DNA from: Alopecurus myosuroides
Taxonomy: Eukaryota; Streptophyta; Magnoliopsida; Poales; Poaceae
Length of the DNA stretch: 64,000 nucleotides
Assembly: GCA_028641055.1 (NCBI GenBank)
Contig: CM054060.1
Location: 208,220,445 to 208,284,444 of the forward strand
Reading direction: 5' to 3'
A model generated the notes under the pieces. It was not told where the DNA came from, ran no database searches, and worked only from the letters and a program-made list of their open reading frames with translations. Positions 31,511 to 44,382 of the stretch are shown piece by piece; the first letter of the stretch is position 1; every line of letters starts with the position of its first letter. The position numbers and the translations under genes are program-made.

Positions 31511-34500
31511 CTAACAGAAAGGGGATAAGATAACGTATCGTAACCAACTACAACTAGCCACCAAACAAACCCATCCTGGACCTCGCCCCTTATCCAAAGA
31601 AGCAATCCGAGGATAACTCACACAGTTGGATTAATGATGGATCAAATTGTTGTGTCAATAAGCCTATTACTAGTCAAGTTATCATTAGTTAGGTGTAAGT
31701 TGTTCTGAGTACTTGTTAGCCAGTACTTTCACCAAGTAATCCATAACCGCGGAAAACACGACTTCTCGAGATGATTTATCCCTGCAGGGGTGCACAAATT
31801 TGGTCGTACACGTAAGAATAACCCGCCAGATGGGAAGGCCTTTCCCACCAAGCGGGGCACTCAACACAACTCAAATCTTCTTCGCATCAAGCCCAAAGCA
31901 CCACGTGCTGTGCGTGCGCGGCTAATCGAGCCCCACGAAGAAAAGGGAACCCTCATAGCACTGGAAGACCACGCCGCCCTAAATGCCGACTACAAAAGTT
32001 CCACCCTGGCCTCGGGTTCGTACCTGCATATGCGTGCATCAAATGGAAAGCCCGAACTAAGTGTGGTGAATTGGACGAGATGCGAATCGAATCAAATTGA
32101 GTGGGGCGCCCATACACGCTTCCCACATGCGGATAGTGCGCTCATCATGGATCAGTAGACAAGACCCTTTTCCTATTAGGGTCGACACTGGCAGGCCTCA
32201 AAACCACGCCGGGCCTCCTGCCGGTGCCTTATCATCAAATTATTATTACCTCAAATAAACAGGTTGTTGTTTAACATCGAGCCCCTCAACATAATAGAAT
32301 ATGATAACAGAAAGTAACTGACGACAGACTCAAGCAAAACAACCCTAAGCATGCTAGTAAAACACAGGCTCAACCAAGGGGTGATGGGAGTGGAGGTGAG
32401 GCAATATCAGGGTTCAGGGTATCATGTGATAGGTTCGTAACAGAAGCAACGATACATAGGTCTAGCAAATATAGACAACGGAAAGTATCGGTAACCAATG
32501 TTGAAAGGAACACAATGTTTCATGTGAGTGATAACTTGCCTGCAAACCCAGCAGCCGGGTACTGAGCTAGATCCTCAGAAGGGGTGTCGTAAGGATCGTC
32601 GGTCTCAACGTCGTCGTCTATCCGAGAAGAAGTAAACAAACAATACAGAAAGATAAACAATCAATATCATGGCATGGTGCACAATCATGGAATGATGCAT
32701 GTCAAGTTAATAGATGCATCAAAGTAAACTAACTGACATGGTAACACAATTTAAATGGGCACATATGCAATTTTGAGTTGCATATGAAAAACCCATGGAT
32801 TTTGGTTAGATTATTTGTTTTCCAACTAATCAACAGGTTCCAGGGGTTTAGTATGATGCATGCATGAGGAAAACAACAAAATAACAACGATAGAACCAAT
32901 TTAAAATGAGGTGTAGCAATTTAGAATTTTATTTATTAAGTTAAAGAATTTTTGGTTCCTTAAGGTGACACACACAAGTAGTTGTTGTTTTCACCAATTT
33001 AAATTGTGCAAAATAAATAACAAATTTCATATTTGAAAAGATCATAAAATTTTGGGTGGATTACATGTTTCAAACATTGAAAAAGGAATTTGGATGAATT
33101 TATTATGACCTAAACAAAATTAAACAAGTTTTAAAATGAATTTAAAACAAGCATGAATTTTATTTGAATTTTATTTGCTCAAAACATAATTTCAAATTCA
33201 CATTTGAGAAGTTTATACTTTGGTGGTTTGAAAACATATTTTGCATGTTCAAAAATAATTTAAATTGAGCAAGTTATGATTTTAGGAATTTTAATTGATT
33301 TAAATAAGATTTAAATTATTTGAGCAATTTAAATTATTCAAACCATGAAACAAAATTTATATTTGAATAGGTGGTTCAAAATGGTATGGAAAACATATTT
33401 TATTTGCATTATTTGGATTAAAGATGAATTAGTTATGGAATTTAGAATATTGCATTTGAATTATTTGAATTCAAATTTGAATTGCATTTTGAAAATTCAA
33501 AACAGGAAACAAATGATACCAATAGATAGGGAATTAAATTTAGACCAGTGCACCTATTTTATTTTCATCATTTGGAGTTATAAAACTAAAGTTATTATCA
33601 AATTACTTACAGGGACCAATCTGCAATTTTATTGGACCTGGATTTAAAAACAGAAACCGTTAAAAACGTTTTATACGCACAGAACCCTACCCCAGTCGCT
33701 GCCAGGGGGCCCTTGGTCACTGCACGCTTACGTGGCTTCAGAGTGGCTGACAGGGGTCCCTCCCTGTCAGCACTGCTGGCAAAAAGTTGGGATTTTTATC
33801 CCGCGAGCCCAAGGCTCGAACTCGCGATCTCTCCCGAGCGTGCAAAGACTGAAACCAGTTGCGCTGCGCTGCGTTCCTTGTCAGTAGTACACGCGCTAAC
33901 TGAAATTACTGACGAACGAAACCTTCTGCTCTTCGTCAGAGAAGAGGTCACCGGCGGCGAACGGTGGTGCCGTGCGTGTGCTGAACGCGATCTGGTGGTG
34001 CAAGACGTGTGCAGATGTGTGCGCGCAGAGGGTGACAGAGAGGAGGAGGAGACGGTGGCGCTCACCACCGTTGTTGTGGTTGCAGCGGCTCGGTGACGAA
34101 TCGACGGCGTCAGCTCCGTGGACGGCGGCGACGGTGGGGCGAGTCTCCGTGGCGGCTGCAGTGTCCAATCGGAGGAGGAGGTGGTGGCGAGTCGATCCCA
34201 GCGATCAGATCGCGACGAGGGGCCCTGCAATGATGACGACGACCACGGGTTCAGGGATGGCGCCACGGTGGCCGGAGATGTCGATGACCGCGGTGTCAAA
34301 ACAGAGGCTTACCGAGGCTGAGAAAGTGTTGACGAGGGAGAGGAGGGAACCGTGGTTCGTTTCCCGTAGCTCGGAAGGACGGTGGCGGGCCATAGCGTAT
34401 GTGGTGGTCGGAGGTTCAGAACGGACGACTCCGGCGAGGTGGTGGCAGAGGGGGAAACGCGGCGAGAGAGAGAAAAAATGTGGCGGCGCCTCGAGGGGAG

Positions 34501-35395
34501 AGAGACCTAGGGTTAGTCTAGGGCTGCGTGCTGTGCCCTAGGGTTCTTATAGGGTGCACGGGCACCGGATCGGCCGTCGCTGCGGCACGGCTGCCGCCGT
34601 GGCACCGCGCGATGCGCGCCGTACACAATGATGACGACGGAACAGAACAGAAAAAAAAACGAATCGTTTTTCTGCGTTAAGTATCGGGCTGGGCTGCCGC
34701 GGAAAGAAGACGAGGTGGGCTGGGCGCAACCCACTCCCTGTTGGCGCCAAAACTTTGTTTTTAAATTTGTTCTTTTGTTTTTTTTTGCTGAAAAGGAAAT
34801 TGGAAGGAAGAGATGGTTTTTAGGTTAGTAAAAAATTTGGAAAAATTAGGGGAAGTTCCTTAGGTCAAAAGCAAACAGATGCTAAGCTTTGTTTTCAGAA
34901 TTTTTGAAATTTGCTTGCTGTTTGAATTTAAACCAAAATTGAATGAATTTCTTTATTAGATGAACATTAATAAAAACACACTTTTAAATAGGGTGACCCT
35001 ATGTTAATTATAAACAAAATGAGTTAATTTGTGTTGAAAACATTCATAATTTCAAAGTGGTTCTGTTTGATGCATTTGGTTTGAATTTTAAATGTGATTT
35101 GGAATTTAATTGTTTGATTAAAACCATCATTTAAATAAGTGATCATTATGGAATAATATGAAACAAATTGGTTGTTTTTATTTGTGATTTTTATTTCAAA
35201 TGTTGTAACAGAGCAAGTATGAAACTATCATTTGAATAAGGTTTGAATTTGAATTGTGAAAATAGGGAAAAACAGATGTAACAATTAAGAAACAAATGCA
35301 AACAACATGAAAACAATATGATGACATGATGCAATACTTTAATAAACATGAAACAAACATTTTAAGGGGTGATTTTTCATACTTGGGATGTTACA
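31508..35395 (-). mobile_element. T3 3' LTR, truncated (3888 bp kept)
   Basis: It matches 42111-46035 of the T3 5' LTR almost base for base, and ends GGGATGTTACA at 35395. The segment equivalent to 41391-42110 is absent, removed with the deletion junction. It contains the exon-like segment (32540-32617), hairpin (33746-33771), tRNA-like module (33781-33866) and TATA (34546-34552), all on the minus strand. The downstream CTTCTCGAGAAG palindrome is mutated here (CTTCTCGAGATG, about 31752). GC-rich open frames at 33600-34550 are LTR leader, not genes. Confidence 0.9.
33781..33866 (-). ncRNA. tRNA-like Pol III module in T3 3' LTR
   Basis: On the minus strand the A box is CAGCGCAACTGG (33855-33866; 12-nt type TRGYNNARYNGG, first base differs), the B box GAGTTCGAGCC (33813-33823) is at tRNA spacing, and a T5 run follows (33781-33785) after a GGGAT/ATCCC hairpin. 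The same array is in the 5' LTR at 44383-44468. Confidence 0.5.
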
Positions 35396-35410
35396 AAACG
35401 CCCCCCCTTG
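35396..35410 (-). promoter_or_regulatory. T3 polypurine tract
   Basis: A purine-rich AAGGGGGGG-type tract on the minus strand directly upstream of the 3' LTR, as needed for plus-strand priming. The same site is present in T4 internal 1, while internal 2 has a C-to-A change on the plus strand (57881). Confidence 0.7.
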
Positions 35411-35432
35411 AAGGAATCGCGCCCCGAGATTC

Positions 35433-36389
35433 CTACTGAGAAATGAAAAGGTCCGGATACTTCTTGCGAAGATCCTCTTTGGTCTCCCACGTTGCCTCTT
35501 TATCGGAATGATGCGACCACTGCACTTTCAAGAACTTGGTGCTCTTGTTGCGAGTCTTACGCTCGGTCTCATCGAGAATACGAACAGGGTGCTCCTCATA
35601 AGAGAGATCATTTTGCAGTTCAATGGAATCATGATCAACTGCACGATCTGGATCTTTGAAACACTTCTTGAGCTGTGACACCTGAAACACATCGTGCACC
35701 TTGGATAGTTTTTCTGGAAGTTCAAGACGATAAGCATTTTCTTCCCGCCTTGAGAGAATGTTGAAAGGACCAATGTATCTTGGTGCAAGCTTTCCTTTCA
35801 CACCGAAACGATGAGTGCCCCTGAGGGGAGTTACACGGAGATATGCCTTGTCACCAGGTGCATAGATCATATCCCTGTGCTTGCTGTCATAGTAGCTTTT
35901 CTGACGAGACTGAGCAATCTTGAGATTGTCACGAATGATACGAACTTTCGCCTCGGCTTCCTTAACAATGTCAGGGCCTAAGAGTGAACGTTCACCAGCT
36001 CCAGACCAATTGATTGGACTCCTGCATCTGCGGCCATAGAGTGCTTCAAATGGTGCCATGCCTAGGCTTGCCTGGTAGCTGTTGTTGTAGGAGAATTCAG
36101 CATGTGGAAGGCAATCCTCCCATTTCATGCCAAAGGAGATACCACATGCTCTGAGCATATCCTCGATAATCTGATTGACTCTTTCGACTTGCCCCTGAGA
36201 CTGAGGGTGATAAGCTGTGCTGAACAGAAGTTTGGTGCCTAATGCTTCTTGAAAGCTTTTCCAGAAATGAGAAGTGAATATGCTTCCACGGTCTGAGCTT
36301 ATTTCCAATGAAACACCATGAAGAGGAACAATCTTTGCTGTGTAGAGTTCTGCTAACTGGCTAGCTGAGATTGTTTCTTTTGACAGCAA
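35433..36389 (-). pseudogene. T3 integrase C-terminal part and chromodomain (after frameshift)
   Basis: The frame holds the rest of the integrase core: Asp33 in [11 protein letters not shown] and Glu69 in [13 protein letters not shown], giving D-35-E, then the tail KSYYDSKHRDMIYAPGDKAYL, VTPLRGTHRFGVKGKLAPRY and VHDVFQVSQLKKCF. It ends with a chromodomain (HPVRILDETERKTRNK, then FLKVQWSHHSDKEATWE, then YPDLF). The chromodomain is the signature of chromoviruses and is typical of the Tekay/Del clade; it would steer integration to marked chromatin. The frame overlaps the upstream one at 36361-36389, and one extra A separates them (36378-36381). The rest is intact. Confidence 0.9.
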
Positions 36390-39300
36390 AGAAGTGAGCT
36401 ACTTTAGTGAGACGATCAATAACAACGAAGATTGCATCGTTGCCCTTCTTGGACTTTGGAAAACCAGTGACGAAGTCCATTTCAATCATGTTCCACTTCC
36501 ACTCAGGAATTTTCAGAGGTTGGAGTAGACCGGCTGTTTTCTGATGGACTGCCTTAACACGTTGACAAACGTCGCATTCAGAAACGTATTGAGCAATTTC
36601 ACGTTTCATGCCAGGCCACCAATACAGAGTCTTGAGATCCTGGTACATCTTTGTACTTCCAGGGTGGATGGAAAGAGGAGTTTCATGAGCCTCCTTGAGA
36701 ATAACATCTTTGAGGCTTTGAACTTGAGGAACTGCAATGCGTCCTTCAAAGAACACAGTTCCTTTGTCATCAATTGAGAAGGACTTGAATTTATCCTTGC
36801 CTTCCTTGATGTGATCAACCATCTTCTTGATTTCAGTATCACGACGTTGTTCAGAACGAATCTTGTCCTCGAGAGTTGGACTGGCTGTCAAGCTAGCAAG
36901 ATAGCCTTGAGGAACAAGACCAAGGTTCAGCTTCTGGAATTCTTCATGAAGTGGAGGTTGGCTTTCCACGATCATGAAATTATTGCAATATGACTTGCGA
37001 CTGAGAGCATCGGCCATAACATTAGCCTTGCCTGGAGTGTAAGAAATGGTGAGATCAAAGTCTTTAATCTTTTCAATCCATCTCCTTTGCCTGAGGTTTA
37101 GATCTGGCTGAGTGAAGATGTATTTCAGACTCTTATGATCGGAAAAGATTTCAGTTTTGTTACCCAACAAGTATTGTCTCCATTTCTTGAGGGCAAACAC
37201 AACTGCTGCAAGTTCAAGATCATGAGTGGGATAGTTTTGCTCATGTGCATTCAACTGACGTGAAGCATAAGCCACAACTTGACGTTCTTGCATAAGAACT
37301 GCACCTAGACCTTGGAGAGATGCATCGCAAAATATCTGGAAAGGTTTGGTAGTATCTGGGCCAACCAGAACTGGTGTAGAAGTGAGTTTAGTCTTCAGGA
37401 GATTGAAACTTTCATCACATTGTGGAGACCAAACGAACTTCTTGTCCTTCTTTGTGAGATCAGTGAGAGGTTTGGCAATCTTGGAAAAGTTTTGAACGAA
37501 ACGACGGCAATAGCTAGCCAAGCCTAGAAAGCTTCTAACTTGTTTTACCGTCTTAGGAGGTTTCCAATCAACAATTGCTTTAACCTTTTCTGGATCAATG
37601 GCTATGCCCTTGGCAGAGATGACATGACCAAGGTAAGCAACTTCTGGAATCCAGAACTCACATTTGGAGAACTTGGCATATAGACGATGCTCGCGAAGTT
37701 TCATGAGAGTGAGACGAAGGTGTTCTCCATGCTCTTCCTCAGATTTTGAGTAGACCAGAATATCATCGAGATATACCACAACGAACTTGTCGAGGTATTC
37801 ATGGAAGACAGAATTCATGAGTCTTGAGAATGTCGCCGGTGCATTGGTGAGACCAAAGGACATGACGGTGTATTCATATAGACCGTACCGAGTGGTGAAA
37901 GCTTTTTTTGGAATATCTTCCTTTCTGATCTTTATTTGACGGTAACCCATCCTCAAGTCCAACTTTGAGAATATTGAGGCTCCAGCAAGTTGATCAAAAA
38001 GATCATCGATACGAGGAATTGGATACTTGTTTTTGATGGTTTTCTCGTTGAGAGGACGATAGTCAACCACGAGTCTCTTTGTTTGATCCTTCTTAGCAAC
38101 AAACAGAGTTGGGCAACCCCAAGCGGAGGAACTAGGTTGAATGTAACCTTTCTCCCTGTACATATCGATTTGCTCCTTTAACAATTTCAGTTCAGGAGGA
38201 GCTATCTTATATGGATGCTTATAGATTGGAGCAGTACCTGGTTCAATCTCGATCACGAACTCAACTGCTCTGTCCGGAGGCATCCCTGGCAACTCTTCTG
38301 GAAAGACGTCAGGGAATTCACAAACCACCGGAACATATTCAAGCAGAGGTAGAGGTTTAGCATCCAGGGTGTACAGCTGAACAGAACTTGATTCATTTGG
38401 AGAATAGACTATCTGGCCGGAAGGGTGGAACAGAGTTATCGACTTCTTAGCACAATCAATCGTAGCTTTATTGGCCTTCAACCAATCCATGCCAAGAATG
38501 ACATCAATGTCAGAATTGCCAAGCAGAATGAGGGAAGCAAGGAATATGTGACCTCCAATTAGAATCTGATTCTCATGACTGATCTTGGAAGTTTGCATAG
38601 TTGCTCCAGGGGAGTTTACTACTAGCAGGGAACCCAAACCAACAAAAGGTAGTTTAACTGCTGTCGCAAAGATCTTTGACACGAAAGAATGCGATGCTCC
38701 GGTATGAAACAACACTTTAGCTGGGTTAGAGTTTATGGGGAATGTACCGAGAACGACGTCAGCAGCTTCCTCAGCTTTGTCGGCCTTGATATGATTCACC
38801 CTCGCGGTCCTCCCGACATGCCTGTTGTTGGAGTTGAAGGCTTTAGCCGGAGGAGCACGCACCATTGCCTGGTTGGTGTTGGGGCGAGGAGGTGGTGGAG
38901 GTAGCTGCCTCTGAGTGCACTTGTCAACATAGTGTCCAGTCTGCTTGCATTTGTAGCAAGTGACGACACGAGGTGCATCTGGCCTTGGCTGCCCCATTGA
39001 GAACCTCTGAGCCTGCATCTGAGCTGGGTTGGGTGGGCGGGAAGCGAAGCCTTGAGAAGCTTGGGCATATGGAGCCCTAGTGACAGCACCATTTGGCACC
39101 CAGATGCGGCGCTTCTGCGGAGGGGTGGTCATGTTGGAGGAGGAACCACCCTCACGCGAGTTCTTGCGGGACTCTTCGAACGCCTTGCGCCCATTCTCCT
39201 CATTGAGCGCGGTGTTCACGAGCTCCTCGAAGTCCTTGCACTTGATGTTGGTGAGAGCGTACTTCAGTTCCGGGTTAAAACCTCGGCGGAACCTTGCCAT

Positions 39301-39825
39301 CTTCTTGATCTCAGTGGACACCTCATCACCATCATAACGAGCGAGGCGATTGAACTCGTTCTGGTAGCCAATGACGTCCAGCTTGCCCTGCTTAAGAGAG
39401 CAGAACTCTTCACGCATCCTTTCCATGAGACCATCTTGGATGTGGTGCTTCAGGAAGGCATCCTTGAAACAACCCCAGGTGATTGGGTATCCAGCTTTCA
39501 TGGTCTGGTAGTTCTCCCACCAAGTGGCTGCCTGACCCTTCAGTAGGTAGGTGGCATACTTGACTTTGTCCTCCTCAGCAACGTGAGCAATGTCCAGAGC
39601 CCTGGCCATCTCCCGGATCCAGTCATCAGCATCCAGAGGCTCACGTGTTGCCATGAAAGCTCTCGGACCCATACTGAGGAACTCCTTGATGCTGACCCGT
39701 GGAGCATTCTGGTTGTTGTGCTGGTTAGCCTGGATCTGGGCCATCTGAGCCACGACCTGAGTCATCTGAGTCAACAGCTCCGTGAGCGGAGGTGGTTCAG
39801 GCGGGTTGCTCCTTGTTGGCGGCAT
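36361..39825 (-). pseudogene. T3 gag-pol polyprotein (gag, protease, RT, RNase H, start of integrase)
   Basis: 1154 residues from [13 protein letters not shown]. In order: gag core ([12 protein letters not shown]), zinc knuckle C290-C303, protease at about residue 374 ([12 protein letters not shown]), RT with YLDD at 685-688, RNase H ([14 protein letters not shown], then [12 protein letters not shown]), H2C2 zinc region ([11 protein letters not shown], then CDVC) and the first integrase Asp at about 1117 ([11 protein letters not shown]). The frame ends after AHFFAVK because of one extra A (36378-36381), where the T2 copy reads [13 protein letters not shown]. The protease catalytic Asp is His. 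The element is otherwise complete and recent. It is a Tekay-like chromovirus by its chromodomain. Confidence 0.92.
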
Positions 39826-40034
39826 CCTGAATAGACATGCATTTTAGCACAACAACAGAAAAGGATAGACTTGGTAACCGAAAGATAGATTATTCCGACG
39901 CATGAATAGATAACCAACAGGTACATCATCACATGTTCAAATACATCAGAATATCCAACAGACCAATACATGGTTCGAATGCCAAGGATAACTAAGCATA
40001 GCTAGGAACGGATACATCGGTACTCCCATGCTCA

Positions 40035-40850
40035 TCACGCAGGACGGCGGTGAGTAGTACAACGAGAGATACGGTGAGGAGGAATCCCACAAAAGTAAGT
40101 AGATCGACGATCCACATACATCGGGACTGCTCTGAGAGCGACTCTCGGTGTGGTGAAGTAGAAAGCGTCGTCTCCCTGTGCTCCAAAGCGTGGAATCCCA
40201 GTGTAACCAGCTCCGAGGTTGAGGAGTGGACCTCTGATCGGCTCGTAACCTCCAGCATCTGGCAAACTACGTCCAACTTTCTGATGGAAACGTGCAAAGC
40301 GCTCATCTCCAACAAAGTATGTGGTGTACGTCGCCAGACGAGTCAAAGCAAGGTAGAGCTGCTCTCTGACTGAAGCCAACTCCTGAGAAAGTGTGGTGGC
40401 AACGGCGTCACTGTGCCTCACAAACTGAGCGGTGGTGTGCAGCCTGGTGTTATCATGCTCGTAGACATCCAGGTTGTCGTAGAGGGTGAAGTGAGCTCCC
40501 GCTGAAGTGATGTAACCACGGGGGATGTGGCGATAGATAGAATCGTCAAACCCCCAGTAGTCAGCACGGAGGACGGTGAGACTCACGTAAGCTGCCTGCT
40601 GCACGGCCATATCCATTGTGGAACCTACTGCCTCGTAGCGGTGGACAACGCTCATGCCATCATCTGACAGAATGTAGACGATAGCCTGGTAGTAGGTCTG
40701 GTCAAACTCTCGCTGCTGCTCGTAGACCTGGTACTCTGGTGCCCAACGGAACCCCAGATAAGTGACCATGTCTCTCAGCATCTCCGGATAACCGGCGGTG
40801 CTCTCACAACGAGTCATCCAAACCACCTGCGGGAAGAACCTGAGATCCAT
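40035..40850 (-). CDS. ORF0: 271-aa protein upstream of gag in T3
   Basis: Intact frame, ATG at 40850. The same length and pattern as the T1 copy, including the dsRBM-like order of helix (YPEMLRDMVTYLGF), strands (PEYQVYE, YQAIVYILSDD), GST-type turn and the helix DMAVQQAAYVSLTVLR, with an Arg-rich end. No known family is recognised. It lies about 520 bp downstream of the PBS and about 200 bp upstream of gag. Confidence 0.75.
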   Translation of the reverse strand: MDLRFFPQVVWMTRCESTAGYPEMLRDMVTYLGFRWAPEYQVYEQQREFDQTYYQAIVYILSDDGMSVVHRYEAVGSTMDMAVQQAAYVSLTVLRADYWGFDDSIYRHIPRGYITSAGAHFTLYDNLDVYEHDNTRLHTTAQFVRHSDAVATTLSQELASVREQLYLALTRLATYTTYFVGDERFARFHQKVGRSLPDAGGYEPIRGPLLNLGAGYTGIPRFGAQGDDAFYFTTPRVALRAVPMYVDRRSTYFCGIPPHRISRCTTHRRPA

Positions 40851-41371
40851 CTGCAGATGATCGGGGAAGTTTTCATTAGACGCCGGTAGAGAACTGAAGT
40901 GGAAAGTAACAACAAGGTTTCAACGGACGATAAGGATGTTGAGAAAAACAGGATATCGACGCAACATCGGGAAACACTGGACCAAAACTCGTGAGGTACA
41001 ACGGAAAACCCATCCGGGCTTCTAAAGGATCAATATCTACTGCTTAAGGGATAGAGGATTTGCTTCCAGGGCTTACACGCCTCCGTTCTCAATCATGAGT
41101 AGGCAACATGATAATTCATGTCACTACCACCTCCATTCCTATGGTCTAGTAGATATAACTATCCCAGAGAAACCAGGATTCGTGAAATCCTAACTTGAAA
41201 GTTTAGGTGAGAACAGAAAACAACGTTGCACTTCCTTACCAGAAAAGGGTGGGTGGGTGGGGAAAGAAGAAAAATGGCAGAATTCCTACTCTCACGTTTC
41301 ATTTTTCCTATATAGCTACAAAAATAGTTTCTAGACTCAACTGCGACCAGTAAAAAGGGATCCTACAGGCA
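40851..41371 (-). other. T3 untranslated leader
   Basis: About 520 bp between PBS and ORF0 with no supported frame, homologous to 20026-20548 of T1. Pieces of it also survive in the T4 internal segments. Confidence 0.6.
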
Positions 41372-41388
41372 GACAGGCTCTGATACCA
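41372..41388 (-). promoter_or_regulatory. T3 primer-binding site
   Basis: TGGTATCAGAGCCTGTC on the minus strand. The first 13 bases match the plant initiator-Met PBS TGGTATCAGAGCC. Two bases separate it from the LTR. Confidence 0.9.
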
Positions 41389-41565
41389 TTTGTCGCACCC
41401 GGACTTCTAGAGGATACTCACCGTACGAACTGAACAGTATTTTTGATTGCATTACGGGGCTTACCGGCACCCGCATCTCTTACGAGTAGGCCAACACTTA
41501 TGTGTGACAACCAATCTTTACTATTCACCGTCGATGTAAACTATCCCGTAGAAATCAGGACACTA

Positions 41566-41608
41566 CCATTGACGTACTTCATAACATACACACATGGTAC
41601 GTCAACGG
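41566..41608 (-). other. TGACGTAC stem-loop near T3 LTR end
   Basis: In plus coordinates the arms are CCATTGACGTAC (41566-41577) and GTACGTCAACGG (41597-41608), with one mismatch and a 19-bp loop. Confidence 0.7.
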
Positions 41609-41863
41609 CTTTGATCAAGATGATAACATAACATATCTCTAAGACACAAAAGATAGAAACAAGTTGCAACTGGCCCTCACTAGGGCAGAGAATAGCAAAT
41701 ACAATCATCCAGAGGACACATGTCCCAACATAACATCATTACAACTCAGCGGAAGCATTCAAGGGGTCTGAGTACAGACAAATCCAAATAGGCTTAAGAA
41801 GCCGGAACTGAAAAGAAAATGGAGCCCATCCACGATGTCTCGAATCCTGCCCGGGTCCGCTAA

Positions 41864-41928
41864 CTACTCGTCAGCAGCCTCGTCAAACTCCACGTAGTAG
41901 CCGTCACGGGGATCCTCGTAAGCGTAGT
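41864..41928 (-). other. Exon-like acidic segment 2 with stop in T3 LTR
   Basis: Encodes YAYEDPRDGYYVEFDEAADE and TAG on the minus strand after a TTTCCTCAG acceptor, in the same phase as in T1 and T2. Confidence 0.45.
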
Positions 41929-43141
41929 CTGAGGAAACCACAGCCCCAAAGGGGTCAGTACATAAACATACTGGCAAGCAAGACTCACAGTTCACCAAAG
42001 TGTAACCCGTCAACACCAAGCACAGATGCCTTGGGTTCAACGGAAGAAAGGGGATATAAAAGATGCTGCAACTGGCTGCGCTAACCAACTACAGAGATTC
42101 TACCACTTCCGGTCTAACAGAAAGGGATAAGATAACGTATCGTAACCAACTACAACTAGCCACCAAACAAACCCATCCTGGACCTCGCCCCTTATCCAAA
42201 GAAGCAATCCGAGGATAACTCACACAGTTGGATTAATGATGGATCAAATTGTTGTGTCAATAAGCCTATTACTAGTCAAGTTATCATTAGTTAGGTGTAA
42301 GTTGTTCTGAGTACTTGTTAGCCAGTACTTTCACCAAGTAATCCATAACCGCGGAAAACATGACTTCTCGAGAAGATTTATCCCTGCAGGGGTGCACCAA
42401 TTTGGCCGTACACGTAAGAATAACCCGCCATATGGGAAGGCCTTTCCCACCAAGCGGGGCACTCAACACAACTCAACTCTTCTTCGCATCAAGCCCAAAG
42501 CACCACGTGCTGTGCGTGCGCGGCTAATCGAGCCCCACGAAGAAAAGGGGACCCTCATAGCACTGGAAGACCACGCCGCCCTAAATGCCGACTACAAAAG
42601 TTCCACCCTGGCCTCGGGTTCGTACCTGCATATGCGTGCATCAAATGGAAAGCCCGAACTAAGTGTGGTGATTTGGACGAGATGCGAATCGAATCAAATT
42701 GAGGGGGGCGCCCATACACGCTTCCCACATGCGGATAGTGCGCTCATTATGGATCAGTAGACAAGACCCTTTTCCTATTAGGGTCGACACTGGCAGGCCT
42801 CAAAACCACGCCGGGCCTCCTGTCGGTGCCTTATCATCAAATTATTATTACCTCAAATAAACAGGTTGTTGTTTAACATCGAGCCCCAGAACATAATAGA
42901 ATATGATAACAGAAAGTAACTGATGACAGACTCGAGCAAAACAACCCTAAGCATGCTAGTAAAGCACAGGCTCAACCAAGGGGTGATGGGAGTGGAGGTG
43001 AGGCAATATCAGGGTTCAGGGTATCATGTGATAGGTTCGTAACAGAAGCAACGATACATAGGTCTAGCAAATATAGACAACTGAAAGTATCGGTAACCAA
43101 TGTTGAAAGGAACACAATGGTTCATGTGAGTGATAACTTGC

Positions 43142-43219
43142 CTGCAAACCCAGCAGCCGGGTACTGAGCTAGATCCTCAGAAGGGGTGTCATAAGGATCG
43201 TCGGTCTCAACGTCGTCGT
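43142..43219 (-). other. Exon-like acidic segment 1 in T3 5' LTR
   Basis: 78 bp, minus strand, between GGATAG/ and /GCAAG, encoding DDVETDDPYDTPSEDLAQYP and five further residues. The same segment is in the 3' LTR at 32540-32617. Confidence 0.45.
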
Positions 43220-44382
43220 CTATCCGAGAAGAAGCAAACAAACAATACAGAAAGATAAACAATCAATATCATGGCATGGTGCACAATCATGGAATGATGC
43301 ATGTCAAGTTAATAGATGCATCAAAGTAAACTAACTGACATGGTAACACAATTTAAATGGGCACATATGCAATTTTGAGTTGCATATGAAAAACCCATGG
43401 ATTGTGGTTAGATTATTTGTTTTCCAACTAATCAACAGGTTCCAGGGGTTTAGTATGATGCATGCATGAGGAAAACAACAAATAACAATGATAGAACCAA
43501 TTTAAAATGAGGTGTAGCAATTTAGAATTTTATTTATTAAGTTAAAGAATTCTTGGTTCCTTAAGGTGACACACACAAGTAGTTGTTGTTTTCACCAATT
43601 TAAATTGTGCAAAATAAATAACAAATTTCATATTTGAAAAGATCATAAAATTTTGGGTGCATTACATGTTTCAAATATTGAAAAAGGAATTTGGATGAAT
43701 TTATTATGACCTAAACAAAATTAAACAAGTTTTAAAATGAATTTAAAACAAGCATGAATTTTATTTGAATTTTATTTTCTCAAAACATAATTTCAAATTC
43801 ACATTTGAGAAGTTTATACTTTGGTGGTTTGAAAACATATTTTGCATGTTCAAAAATAATTTAAATTGAGCAAGTTATGATTTTAGCAATTTTAATTGAT
43901 TTAAATAAGATTTAAATTATTTGAGCAATTTAAATTATTCAAACCATGAAACAAAATTTATATTTGAATAGGTGGTTCAAAATGGTATGGAAAACATATT
44001 TTATTTGCATTATTTGGTCTAAAGATGAATTAGTTATGGAATTTAGAAAATTGCATTTGAATTATTTGAATTCAAATTTGAATTGCATTTTGAAAATTCA
44101 AAACAAGAAACAAATGATACCAATAGATAGGGAATTAAATTTAGACCAGTGCACCTATTTTATTTTCATCATTTGGAGTTATAAAACTAAAGTTATTATC
44201 AAATTACTTACAGGGACCAATCTGCAATTTTATTGGACCTGGATTTAAAAACAGAAACTGTTAAAAACGTTTTATACGCACAGAACCCTACCCGAGTCGC
44301 TGCCAGGGGGGCCCTTGGTCACTGCGCGCTTACGTGGCTTCAGAGTGGCTGACAGGGGGCCCTCCCTGTCAGCACTGCTGGC

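Noticed and set aside
33632..34541. Overlapping long frames in the GC-rich T3 LTR leader (both strands)
   Set aside because: High GC gives few stops. Frames exist on both strands at once and have no recognisable domain.
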